Positions 32,671-42,129 of a stretch of 64,000 bases of DNA are shown piece by piece; the stretch's first letter is position 1, and each line of letters begins with the position of its first letter. Both the position numbers and the translations under genes were made by a program. The notes beneath the pieces were generated by a model. The model ran no database searches. It worked only from the letters and a program-made list of their open reading frames with translations, and was not told the origin of the DNA. The DNA is from Solibacillus sp. FSL K6-1523 (GTDB lineage: Bacteria; Bacillota; Bacilli; Bacillales_A; Planococcaceae), in NCBI RefSeq assembly GCF_038005225.1, contig NZ_JBBOSU010000001.1, forward strand, positions 2,034,001-2,098,000, in the 5' to 3' direction.

Positions 32671-34839
32671 ATGAAAGTACTAATAACGGGTGGCTATGGT
32701 TTTATCGGTTCACATGTGGCGGATCGATTTTATAAGGAAGGTTATGAGGTACATATTATCGATAACCTAGTAACAGGGAAAGCAGAAAACATTTCATTTA
32801 AGCATAAATTTTATCATCTCTCTATAGAAGACCCAAAATGTCGAAAAGTGTTTGCTGCGTATCACTTTGATGTTGTTGTTCATTTAGCTGCTCAAGCAAG
32901 TGTTGCGACATCGATGCAAAATCCAACCTTTGATGCACAGAGCAATATTATTGGACTTGTGCAAATGTTAAAATTTGCGACGGAATATAAGGTGAAGAAA
33001 TTCATCTTTGCTTCCTCGGCGGCTGTGTATGGTGAACAATCTAAATTCCCTATAACAGAGGAAATGCATACGGACCCGATCTCGCCATATGGCTTAAGTA
33101 AGCTTGGTGGGGAAAAATATTGTAGAAATTGGGCAGCAAGTCAAGGATTATCGTCCATTTGTTTCCGTTTTTCGAATGTTTATGGACCGCGCCAAACGCA
33201 TGAAGGAGAAGGTGGCGTCGTTTCCATATTCTTGAATCGTATTTTGACGAATGACAAGCTCCATATTCACGGAAACGGCAATCAAACGAGGGATTTTATT
33301 TATGTTGAAGATGTAGCTTTTGCGATTTACCGAGCTTCACAAAGTACGCTGACAGGTATTTATAACTTATCTACAAATACAGAAGCAAGTGTAAAAGATC
33401 TAATCCAGCATTTTGAAAAATTCCATGGCGCTATTGAGACGGTTCAAATGGCATCACGGGAGGGGGATATTCAGCGCTCTGTTTTAAATAATGCGCGCAT
33501 CATTCAAGATTTGGACTGGGTACCGATGTATTCGCTGGAAGATGGCCTTCAAAAAACATACGAGTGGGGAACAACTTGTAAACCTTTGGAACAAGCGGTT
33601 ATCAAAGAAAAGAAAGTTGCGCCAATTTGGTATTCAAATATCAAACCTTACATTGAAAATTTTGTGTTATTTTTCATTTTAAGTGCGCTTGTATTAAGTG
33701 TGGATAACCCTATTTTCTCAGTGTTTCAAGTGGGTATATTCTATATCATTACTGTCGGTGCGATTTATGGTAATAGACAAGCGTTCTTTGCAGTTAGTTT
33801 ATCCATTAGTTTGCTGTTAATCGATTATTTCCGTCAAGGACGAGAACTTGTTTCGCTCATGTATGATACGACGTTCTTTTTCCAAATCGCAATCTTTTTA
33901 TTTATTGGTTTAGTTGTGGGTTACTCCGTACAGCGAAAAAACATTAAAATATCGGAACAACAAGAAACGCTTAATGAACTTAATACCCGCTATGACTTTT
34001 TAGAAAACATTCATGAGGAACTGCGTGGTGTAAAAGATGAGTTACAATTGCGCGTACTAAATAACGAGGATAGTTTCGGGAAAATTTATTCGATTACAAA
34101 AGAACTGAATGAGATTGAGCCGGAAAAAATCTTTACGCGGACAATCGAAGTGGTACAAAAGACGATGCGTTGTGAAAATGTTTCAATCTATTTATTAAAT
34201 GAGGATCAGACATACTTGCGACTCGTGGCAAGTTCTTACTTACAAGATGAAAAGCCACAAATAAGTTCCTTAAAAGTAGCGGATACACATTACATTCAAC
34301 AAATGATTAATACGCAGGCGATTTTTTCTAATCGAAATTTACTTGCAAATGTACCGGTAATGGCCGCACCAATATTCCATGATAATAAAATAAAAGCGAT
34401 ACTCACAATTAATGAATTACCATTCTCTAGCTTTTCAAACTATCATGAAAATTTATTCAAAGTCATTGCAGGTCTAATCGAAACATCCTTAAGCCGCGCC
34501 TTTGAATATATTCATTTTACTGGGGATAGTCGTTATATTGGTCAATCCTTTATTTTACAACCAGATGTATTTCATGAAATCTTGAGCAGCAAAATTCACG
34601 CAAAAGAAAAATACAATATGCCATATGAGCTTGTAAAAATCCAAGTAGATCCAAGTGTTTCGCAGCAAGTAGCGGAAAAAGCGAACCAATTATTAAGGGA
34701 AACGGATTATATTAGCTATATGGGGGATGCACTTTATATTTTACTGTCAAATACAACGCAAGAAGATATTCCATTGATTACTAAGCGATTTAGCAAGGTT
34801 GGAATTGAAGCGATGGTCCATAATGGGGTGCTTGTATGA
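32671..34839 (+). CDS. GalE-like epimerase fused to PelD-like c-di-GMP receptor
   Basis: A 722-residue fusion. Residues 1-310 are an NAD-dependent sugar epimerase: GGYGFIGSH nucleotide loop at 7-15, the SSAAVYGE segment and the catalytic PYGLSK (YxxxK). Residues 325-420 hold four hydrophobic helices, then a coiled stretch (KISEQQETLNELNTRYDFLE), a GAF domain (about 465-610) and a degenerate GGDEF domain whose signature reads MGDAL (684-688). Directly before it lies RETD (676-679), the RxxD inhibitory site that binds c-di-GMP in PelD. So the N-terminal part would supply a UDP-sugar (UDP-GalNAc type) and the C-terminal part would be the c-di-GMP-controlled membrane subunit. GGGGAGAGGG precedes the ATG. 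It overlaps pelE by 4 bases. Confidence 0.88.
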   Translation: MKVLITGGYGFIGSHVADRFYKEGYEVHIIDNLVTGKAENISFKHKFYHLSIEDPKCRKVFAAYHFDVVVHLAAQASVATSMQNPTFDAQSNIIGLVQMLKFATEYKVKKFIFASSAAVYGEQSKFPITEEMHTDPISPYGLSKLGGEKYCRNWAASQGLSSICFRFSNVYGPRQTHEGEGGVVSIFLNRILTNDKLHIHGNGNQTRDFIYVEDVAFAIYRASQSTLTGIYNLSTNTEASVKDLIQHFEKFHGAIETVQMASREGDIQRSVLNNARIIQDLDWVPMYSLEDGLQKTYEWGTTCKPLEQAVIKEKKVAPIWYSNIKPYIENFVLFFILSALVLSVDNPIFSVFQVGIFYIITVGAIYGNRQAFFAVSLSISLLLIDYFRQGRELVSLMYDTTFFFQIAIFLFIGLVVGYSVQRKNIKISEQQETLNELNTRYDFLENIHEELRGVKDELQLRVLNNEDSFGKIYSITKELNEIEPEKIFTRTIEVVQKTMRCENVSIYLLNEDQTYLRLVASSYLQDEKPQISSLKVADTHYIQQMINTQAIFSNRNLLANVPVMAAPIFHDNKIKAILTINELPFSSFSNYHENLFKVIAGLIETSLSRAFEYIHFTGDSRYIGQSFILQPDVFHEILSSKIHAKEKYNMPYELVKIQVDPSVSQQVAEKANQLLRETDYISYMGDALYILLSNTTQEDIPLITKRFSKVGIEAMVHNGVLV

Positions 34840-35759
34840 CTATAATGCTTATTTTTATCCTATACATGATTATATCTGCCATTGTTTTATGGTTCCTTAC
34901 TCTTGGTCATTTTCAAGATTGGCTATTTAGATGTACGCTCGTTTTATTTTTACCAGTAATCGGCTGGTTTATCCCAAGCGTATGGCCTAAGAAAATACTT
35001 AAAAATAAAGGAGAACTATTTGAAGCCTATATGAATGCCCAAACAGATGATATTCCAATCGAGTTGCGTTCCTCGAAAATGGTTATTGAAAGAGATCGTG
35101 AATTAGCTGTTGTTTCAATTGAAGAGGCATTAATTATTAGTGATTTTACATCTCGCCGGCGTGTCATGTTGGATCTATTAAAACAAGATGCGATGAAGTA
35201 TTTAGATATTTTACAAACGGCAGTTATGAATGAGGATACGGAAACATCCCACTATGCCGTATCCGCAGTAATCGAAGTAAAACGCGAGTTATCCTTGCTT
35301 CTGCAAAAATTATCTGTGGAATTTAGTCAAAACCCACAGGATTTAGAAGTTGGGCTCACATATGTACAAGTAATCAAGGAATATTTACGCAGTGGTTTCC
35401 TAGATAAACAGTCTACTAAAAATTATCGTATGACCTATATTCAAGTCATACAATCAATCATCGAAAAGAATCAAGCGACGGAAGCGTTATTCAATGAAAA
35501 AATAAATATGGAAATAACACTCGGCGAACTACAGGCTGCTGAACAAACGGCACTGTTATTTAAAGAGCGTTATCCACATTCTGAAAAACCGTATTTACAA
35601 TTGTTAGCGATCTATTGTGAATTAAAAGCAGATACTAAATTTACAATCGTTTTGAATAATTTAAAAAATGCACCGATTATGTTAACTAATGAAGCGTTAG
35701 TAACGGTGCGCTATTGGTCGACTGGAGTGAATCATACAGATGAAATGGTTATGGGATAA
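34836..35759 (+). CDS. pelE: PelE-like membrane/TPR protein
   Basis: A 307-residue protein with two N-terminal membrane helices (MLIFILYMIISAIVLWFL and FRCTLVLFLPVIGWFI) and a long helical cytosolic tail that looks like divergent tetratricopeptide repeats (for example LGELQAAEQTALLFKERYPHSEKPYLQLLAIY). Its ATG overlaps the PelD stop (ATGA), so the two are coupled. In Pel systems PelE is the membrane scaffold next to PelD and PelF. Sequence similarity within PelE families is low; the call rests on topology and on gene order. It overlaps the next gene by 20 bases. Confidence 0.75.
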   Translation: MTIMLIFILYMIISAIVLWFLTLGHFQDWLFRCTLVLFLPVIGWFIPSVWPKKILKNKGELFEAYMNAQTDDIPIELRSSKMVIERDRELAVVSIEEALIISDFTSRRRVMLDLLKQDAMKYLDILQTAVMNEDTETSHYAVSAVIEVKRELSLLLQKLSVEFSQNPQDLEVGLTYVQVIKEYLRSGFLDKQSTKNYRMTYIQVIQSIIEKNQATEALFNEKINMEITLGELQAAEQTALLFKERYPHSEKPYLQLLAIYCELKADTKFTIVLNNLKNAPIMLTNEALVTVRYWSTGVNHTDEMVMG

Positions 35760-37560
35760 TCAAAAAATCATCTTTGTCGTCGTACTACTTTTTTTATGTG
35801 GGATTACTTTACAAATAACAAGATCTCAAATGGTACTGAAAATGGTCGATAATGAAGACATTTTGGAAATGAAGGAACTAGTCGTTTCTGCAAATATGAA
35901 TAAAGAGCAAAAGAATGATTCAGAAAATCCAGCTTATTGTATCGTATACGATGAAAGTTCGGTCGTATTAAAAAACAATGCAGAAAAGACACTTGAATAT
36001 ATGCAAAAAAGCACGCGGGCGTATGATGTCGCAACAGAAATGGTGGAATTTGATCGATGTCCTACCATTATGCTAAGTACGCCATCTTTAGAAAATCTCG
36101 GAACGGTCGAGGAGATTGAAAACTACGTGTCAGATGGTGGACAACTCTTTTTAATGAACGTCCTTAATATGGATTCGCACTTCGAAATTTTGTATCGGAA
36201 GATGGGGATTTTAGATTATGAAACCTATGTTACGACAACTGGAATGCATATGAAATCAAATGTTTTAATTGGTACAACAGGACAAACATTTTTTGAAGAT
36301 GCAATGGATGATGTCGGTTTAGGGGTAGCGTTAAATAATGAGGCGACTATATATATAGAAAGTACAACAAAAAATCCATTGCTTTGGAAAGCAAAGTATG
36401 GGGAAGGTACATTTATGGTGTTTAATGGGGGGTTACTTTTCCAAAAATCCTCTCGAGGAATCATTACAGGCGCGGTTAGCTTAATGGAGCCGGATTATGT
36501 ATATCCTATATTTAATACGAAAACCTTTTTTATAGATGACTTCCCAGCCCCAATTGCAAAGGGACGAAACGATCTCATTTATGAGGAATACAAGAAAAGT
36601 CTTGCATCCTTCTATCAATCGATTTGGTGGCCGAATATGTTAAAAACTTCGGCAAGGGCAGATATTCGATATACTGGCGCTATCATTGAGTCATATTTGG
36701 ATAATGTTACCCCACCATTCGATAATGTAGAAGATAAAGAGTTTATCTATTTAATTTCCTTTGGTAGAGAATTGATACAAAATGGAGGGGAAATCGGCTT
36801 TCATGGGTATAATCATCAATCTCTAACGATGGATCAAAATGTTTCTAGGTTGTATGGATATAATTCTTGGAAAAGTAACACGCATATGGAGCAATCAATC
36901 CAGGAACTACAAAACTATACAAAACAAGCTTTTCCATCCTATAAAGTAACGACGTATGTGCCTCCCTCTAATGTCCTTTCAGAAGATGGGCGCCAGGCGT
37001 TAGTCGATAGTTGGCCGGATTTAACAACGATTTCTTCTTTATATTTGGAAGATATAAACGGCAACTCTTATCATCAGGAATTCGAAGTGGCTGACGACGG
37101 GATTATTGAAATGCCACGTATTACTTCTGGTTATTCGCGTGTTAATTCTGACGATTGGGCAATAGCCAATACATTAACGAGCATTGGTGTTTTTTCTCAC
37201 TTTGTCCATCCAGATGATGTCATTAGTACAGACCGATCTGGAGGAAGTTGGTCGGAAATGTATGAAGAGTTCGATGCGTTTATGAAAGATATTCACAAAA
37301 CTTATCCATGGCTTCGTGCATTGACGGCATCCGAATCGGCGATGGCCATTGCTTCTACTTTGCAAACGACAATTACAATCGAAAAAAATAATAATGTCGT
37401 GAAAGGGAACATCGATAATTATTTGAAAGAACAACATTTTATTTTGCGAACAGATAAAAAAATTGGAAGACTAGATAATTGTAAGGTTACTAAAATTGAC
37501 GATGGTACTTATTTAATTAAGGCTTTAGATGCGCAATTTGAAGTGACATTAAAGGAGTAG
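35740..37560 (+). CDS. PelA-like polysaccharide deacetylase (DUF2194)
   Basis: A 606-residue protein with one N-terminal membrane anchor (IIFVVVLLFLCGITLQI), so it is extracytoplasmic. An N-terminal glutamine-amidotransferase-like alpha/beta domain (YVSDGGQLFLMN...) is followed by a carbohydrate-esterase-4-like deacetylase domain: FFIDDFPAP with the catalytic and metal Asp, and GEIGFHGYNHQSL with the His ligands, then PPSNVLS. This matches the deacetylase half (PelA-DA) of PelA; the glycoside hydrolase half is absent. It should deacetylate the GalNAc-containing polymer after export. Start overlaps pelE; pelF follows 9 bases after. Confidence 0.83.
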   Translation: MKWLWDNQKIIFVVVLLFLCGITLQITRSQMVLKMVDNEDILEMKELVVSANMNKEQKNDSENPAYCIVYDESSVVLKNNAEKTLEYMQKSTRAYDVATEMVEFDRCPTIMLSTPSLENLGTVEEIENYVSDGGQLFLMNVLNMDSHFEILYRKMGILDYETYVTTTGMHMKSNVLIGTTGQTFFEDAMDDVGLGVALNNEATIYIESTTKNPLLWKAKYGEGTFMVFNGGLLFQKSSRGIITGAVSLMEPDYVYPIFNTKTFFIDDFPAPIAKGRNDLIYEEYKKSLASFYQSIWWPNMLKTSARADIRYTGAIIESYLDNVTPPFDNVEDKEFIYLISFGRELIQNGGEIGFHGYNHQSLTMDQNVSRLYGYNSWKSNTHMEQSIQELQNYTKQAFPSYKVTTYVPPSNVLSEDGRQALVDSWPDLTTISSLYLEDINGNSYHQEFEVADDGIIEMPRITSGYSRVNSDDWAIANTLTSIGVFSHFVHPDDVISTDRSGGSWSEMYEEFDAFMKDIHKTYPWLRALTASESAMAIASTLQTTITIEKNNNVVKGNIDNYLKEQHFILRTDKKIGRLDNCKVTKIDDGTYLIKALDAQFEVTLKE

Positions 37561-37569
37561 TAATAGGAC

Positions 37570-38988
37570 ATGAGAATTTGTTTAATCGCAGAAGGCTCTT
37601 ACCCCTACGTAACGGGTGGTGTATCTAGTTGGATTCATAGTTTAATGCATGCAATGCCAGAACATGAATTTATCATTTATGCTATTGCAGCTGAACGTAA
37701 GCAACAAGGGCAATTTAAATATGCACTGCCAACAAACGTAATTGAAGTACACGAATTTTTTTTAGACGATCATATATATGAAGAAGCTAAGTGGGGGAAA
37801 CGTTATCATTTAACGGATGTTCAAAGAAATAGCTTAATTTCATTAGTAAATGGTTCGAATAATGTAGATTGGGCTGCGTTATTCCAACTGATTAGAAGTA
37901 ATCAATTCACGAATGTGGGTGAATTTTTATCGAGCAAGGATTATTACGAGCTTGTGGAACATTTAGCGAAAACAAAATATACGCATGTTCCATTTACAGA
38001 ATTATTTTGGACTGTAAGCTCTATGATTTTACCTTTATTCATGCTGTTGCGCGGTGATGTTCCAAAGGCAGACATATATCACGCGGTTTCTACGGGATAT
38101 GCTGGGGTAGTGGGTGCTCTTGCGAAAATCATTTATGATAAGCCGCTTATTTTAACGGAACATGGGATCTATTCAAGAGAGCGAGAAGAAGAAATTATTA
38201 AAGCCAATTGGGTAAAGGGTTATTTCAAAGATTTATGGATTAATTATTTTTACACATTATCTCATTCTATTTATTCATTAGCAGACGAAATCATTACATT
38301 GTTTGGTCGTAATAAGGAAATTCAAGTGGAACTCGGTTGCGAACCAGAGCGCATACGAATTATACCGAATGGCATTGATATCCATGATTATAATCAAGTC
38401 GTACGAACGGTCAAAGACGATACAATAAGGATTGGTGCAATTGTCCGTCTTGTTCCGATTAAGGATATTAAAATGATGATTCAAGCATTTGCATTAGTGG
38501 AACAACAATTGTCAAATGTTGAATTGTTTATTATGGGACCAGCTGAAGAAAACGAGGAATATTATGAAGAATGCCTGCAGCTCGTGCAACTGTTAAATAT
38601 TCGAAATATTAAATTTACAGGAATGGTCAATATTAAAGAGTATTTAGGCGATATGGACTTTCTGTTACTTTCAAGTATTAGTGAAGGACAACCATTAGCG
38701 ATTTTAGAAGGCTTTGCATGTAGTAAGCCGTTTATTTCAACGAATGTAGGGAGCTGTCGAGAATTGATAGAAGGGCGTCTAGATGATCATTTTGGGCCTG
38801 CTGGATTTATCGTACCCGTTATGCATTATGAGGAGATGGCGAATTACATGGTGAAGCTCTGTTTAGATGAACCACTACGACTTGAGATGGGGAAAAATGG
38901 TTTTAACCGTGTTGCATGTGATTACACTCGCCAAGCATTTATAACGAGTTACAAAGAAATATATAGAACGTTAGGGGCGGTGATGTAA
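37570..38988 (+). CDS. pelF: PelF-like glycosyltransferase (GT4)
   Basis: A 472-residue cytosolic GT-B glycosyltransferase. The start MRICLIAEGSYPYVTGGVSSW is the hallmark of PelF, with the DUF3492 insert in the acceptor domain (about residues 60-200). HAVSTGYAGVVGALA, LTEHGIYSREREEEI and the retaining GT4 donor site (GAIVRLVPIKDIKMMI ... LLSSISEGQPLAILEGFACSKP with the E-x7-E motif) are all visible. In Pel systems it polymerises the sugar chain from UDP-activated donors, which the epimerase upstream would supply. AGGACATG at the start and the next gene beginning one base after its stop point to tight co-translation. Confidence 0.93.
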   Translation: MRICLIAEGSYPYVTGGVSSWIHSLMHAMPEHEFIIYAIAAERKQQGQFKYALPTNVIEVHEFFLDDHIYEEAKWGKRYHLTDVQRNSLISLVNGSNNVDWAALFQLIRSNQFTNVGEFLSSKDYYELVEHLAKTKYTHVPFTELFWTVSSMILPLFMLLRGDVPKADIYHAVSTGYAGVVGALAKIIYDKPLILTEHGIYSREREEEIIKANWVKGYFKDLWINYFYTLSHSIYSLADEIITLFGRNKEIQVELGCEPERIRIIPNGIDIHDYNQVVRTVKDDTIRIGAIVRLVPIKDIKMMIQAFALVEQQLSNVELFIMGPAEENEEYYEECLQLVQLLNIRNIKFTGMVNIKEYLGDMDFLLLSSISEGQPLAILEGFACSKPFISTNVGSCRELIEGRLDDHFGPAGFIVPVMHYEEMANYMVKLCLDEPLRLEMGKNGFNRVACDYTRQAFITSYKEIYRTLGAVM

Positions 38989-41900
38989 ATGGCTGGAATC
39001 GGTTTTGAACTGCGAAAGTTGTATAGAGAACAGGGACTCGCTCAAAATATGAAAGCGTACGGCTACTCAACGATGACGACAGTTGGTCCTATGATTCTCT
39101 GTTTAATACTCGTCTTCGCCCAGCAACTGATGATGCGAGAAAATAATAGTACGTTCTTACAAAATGAATTATTTATAGCGACGATTGCTTATAGCTTCGT
39201 ATTTTCAGTTATCGTTACTTCGGGTTTGTCGATGCTCGTAACAAGATTCATCGCAGATAAAATATATGATCGCAAATACGAGCAAATTATTACGGCGTAT
39301 TACGGGAGTTTACTCGTAATTATACCGATTAGTGCCATTATTGCAGCGGTGTTTTTATGGGGCGTGAATGAGCATATAGGCTATAAAATTGTCGCGTATA
39401 TTTATTTTATTGAGCTAATTGTTATTTGGATGCAAAATGTTTTCTTATCTGCATTGAAGGATTATAAGCGGATATTTAGAGGATTTGTCATTGCCGTATT
39501 ACTTTCTGTTGTGACGAGCTTTTTATTGTTTTATTTCACGTCATGGGATCCAGTTATCATTGCACTGCTCGGGATGAATATTGGCTTTGCAAGCATTATT
39601 ATATTGTCGGCTCTCCATTTTGAACATGTATTTCCACGCAATGAAAAGCGCGATTATTTTCAATTTTTGCGGATGGTAAAAACGTATCCAGGAGCTTTAT
39701 TTATAGGGGCATTCGTATATTCGGGTGTATATATCCACAATATTATTTATTGGGTATTTGCAGATAACAATACGCAAGTTTCCAATCAGTTTTTACTGAT
39801 GCCACTTTATGATGTCGCCGTATTTTATGCTTATTTAACCGTTTTACCATCTTTAATATTCTTTGTTGTCATAATCGAAACGGATTTTTATGAGAAATTT
39901 TTAAATTACTATAAAAATGTTCTTGATGGGGGAACTTATGAGAGTATTCAACAAGCAAAACAGCGATTGCAAAAAGTAATCATTCATAAAACCGGTTTTT
40001 TAGCGGAAATTCAATTACTTTTTACAACACTATCGATTGCACTTGGCATTTTATTTTTACCAAGAATGGGATTCTCCATGGAACAATTAGACTTATTTAT
40101 TATTTTATGTTTCGCGTATTTCTTTTTTATTATGATGTTTTTATTACTTCATTTACTTATGTATTTCGACGATCGAAAAGGACTGTTAGCAATAAGTGGG
40201 ACTTTCATCATTTTGAATGCCATTTTATCGTATATTACAATGGAATTTAATTTGCACGGAATGGGCATGTTTATTGCGTCGTTTATTGGACTTTGTCTAA
40301 CATTTTTCCGCTTGAATTATATTTCAGAAAATATCGATTACGTTACTTTCTGTCCACAACCATTATTAACGATTGGATCTAAAAAGAAATTAGGTGAAAC
40401 TTTGAGCAAAAAATCTACAACACTCATGTCACTGTTATTGCTTACATTAGTATTGGCTGGGTGTAACGATAAATTAACGACCGAAAAGATAGAACGAAAT
40501 TCAGGTCAACCTACAACCTCAATGATGAACAGTATTCAAATTGATGATAAAAGACTTTATGAACGGGATCAAGATGATTCTATCAAAACACTTTATATAA
40601 CGGTTTTACCTAATGAAAAAAAGCCTGAACTTGATTGGTATGGGTTAAATCGAATTACAGAACGGTATAGCGAAGAAAAGTTAGACATTATCGTTTCTGA
40701 AGGTGAGCCAAACGGTGCTGGACCGAAATCGGGGATGTTCGGGGCAAATGAAGCAAATGCGAATGCTAAAATTAGTATTCGCGGGAACTCAGCTCGAAAA
40801 CAGCCTCAAAAATCATACAAAATTAAGTTGATGGATAGCGCGGGAACTTGGAATGATCAGAGAACGATCAATTTAAATAAACATGTTTCAGATGGAAGTC
40901 GACTATTAAATAAGTTAAGTTTCGACTTGATGGAGCCGATACCGAATATTTCAAGTTTACGCACGCAGTTTATTCACCTTTACGTAAAGGACGCAACAGC
41001 TGGATCAACAAGCTATGTCGATTATGGACTGTATACACAAATGGAACAACCAAATAAGCAGTTTTTACGAAATCATCTTTTTGATCCAAATGGTTATTTG
41101 TATAAAGTAACTTTTTTCGAATTTAATCGATATCCAGATAAAATTCGCTCTAGTACGGATGAAAAATATGATAAAAAAGCATTTGAATCGATTTTAGAAA
41201 TAAAAGGGCGCGAAGAACATGAAAAGTTAATTCAAATGTTAGAAGATGTGAATGATTATAGTTTACCGATTAATGAAGTAATCGAACATCATTTTGATGA
41301 AGAAAATCTTCTAACGTGGACAGCGATAAACATTTTAATGGACAATATGGATACAGATGCGAATAACTTTTTCCTCTACTCACCTTTAAATTTAGATACG
41401 TGGCTCATCTTACCATGGGATTATGATGATGGTTGGGATGCTGGACGTAGCCAAAATTTTGTCAGACCCTATCAATCAGGTATTAGTAATTTTTGGGGAA
41501 ATCGTTTATTGAATCGATATTTTAGAGCACAGGAAAATGTTGATAAATTAACAGCTAAATTGGAAGAATTACATGCAACGTATATTAATGAGACAACTGC
41601 ACAGGAACAGTTAGATTTATATGTACCTTTAGTTAAACCGTATGTTCAAAGATATCCTGACAATCAATATTTACCGATTGTTAGTAAAGACTATGATCAA
41701 GTAGTAAAAAATATTATACAGACTCCTAAAAATGCACTAGAACGTTACTATGAAGATCTTGAAAAACCAAAACCTTTCTATATGTCACAAGAGATACCAA
41801 GTGAAGGGAATGAACATGTCTTCGGTTGGGAAGTATCTTTTGATTTGCAAGGGGACGATCTCTATTATGATGTAGCGATTGCGCGTGACCCAGAAATGCA

Positions 41901-42090
41901 GCAAGTCATTCATTCAGAAAAAGGCTTGCGTATGAATGAATTTCGTATACCGAAATTAAATAAAGGGGTTTATTATTGGAAAGTCACAGTGACAGATGCA
42001 CAAGGAAATACTCAAACTTCATTCGAAATGTATAAGGATGAAGAAACAAACATTTATCATTTTGGCATCCTACGATTTGAGGTAGAATAA
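38989..42090 (+). CDS. PelG-like transporter fused in frame to CotH-like kinase
   Basis: A single 1033-codon frame. Residues 1-455 are PelG: MAGIGFELRKLYREQGL at the start, about 12 membrane helices (MATE/flippase-like), and an ending YISENIDYVTFCPQPL typical of PelG. After about 15 linker residues a second translation-start-like region appears: TTG at 40402 behind TTAGGTGAAAC, then LSKKSTTLMSLLLLTLVLAGC, a lipoprotein signal with lipobox LAGC (Cys492). Residues 520-1033 are CotH: KSYKIKL, NILMDNMDTDANNF and WLILPWDYDDGWD, holding the kinase metal and catalytic Asp residues. So either a true fusion is made or CotH is also produced from the internal TTG. The CotH part is nearly duplicated in the next gene. 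Confidence 0.85.
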   Translation: MAGIGFELRKLYREQGLAQNMKAYGYSTMTTVGPMILCLILVFAQQLMMRENNSTFLQNELFIATIAYSFVFSVIVTSGLSMLVTRFIADKIYDRKYEQIITAYYGSLLVIIPISAIIAAVFLWGVNEHIGYKIVAYIYFIELIVIWMQNVFLSALKDYKRIFRGFVIAVLLSVVTSFLLFYFTSWDPVIIALLGMNIGFASIIILSALHFEHVFPRNEKRDYFQFLRMVKTYPGALFIGAFVYSGVYIHNIIYWVFADNNTQVSNQFLLMPLYDVAVFYAYLTVLPSLIFFVVIIETDFYEKFLNYYKNVLDGGTYESIQQAKQRLQKVIIHKTGFLAEIQLLFTTLSIALGILFLPRMGFSMEQLDLFIILCFAYFFFIMMFLLLHLLMYFDDRKGLLAISGTFIILNAILSYITMEFNLHGMGMFIASFIGLCLTFFRLNYISENIDYVTFCPQPLLTIGSKKKLGETLSKKSTTLMSLLLLTLVLAGCNDKLTTEKIERNSGQPTTSMMNSIQIDDKRLYERDQDDSIKTLYITVLPNEKKPELDWYGLNRITERYSEEKLDIIVSEGEPNGAGPKSGMFGANEANANAKISIRGNSARKQPQKSYKIKLMDSAGTWNDQRTINLNKHVSDGSRLLNKLSFDLMEPIPNISSLRTQFIHLYVKDATAGSTSYVDYGLYTQMEQPNKQFLRNHLFDPNGYLYKVTFFEFNRYPDKIRSSTDEKYDKKAFESILEIKGREEHEKLIQMLEDVNDYSLPINEVIEHHFDEENLLTWTAINILMDNMDTDANNFFLYSPLNLDTWLILPWDYDDGWDAGRSQNFVRPYQSGISNFWGNRLLNRYFRAQENVDKLTAKLEELHATYINETTAQEQLDLYVPLVKPYVQRYPDNQYLPIVSKDYDQVVKNIIQTPKNALERYYEDLEKPKPFYMSQEIPSEGNEHVFGWEVSFDLQGDDLYYDVAIARDPEMQQVIHSEKGLRMNEFRIPKLNKGVYYWKVTVTDAQGNTQTSFEMYKDEETNIYHFGILRFEVE
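40362..42090 (+). repeat. First unit of tandem cotH duplication
   Basis: About 1.7 kb, closely similar to 42130-43860 in both DNA and protein. Similarity begins 40 bases before the TTG (ACGATTGGAT and TTAGGTG blocks) and runs to the stop, so the leader and ribosome site were copied too. Confidence 0.8.
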
Positions 42091-42129
42091 TAAATTTCGA
42101 TAGTAGTAATCATTGTTTACTGTTCACTG

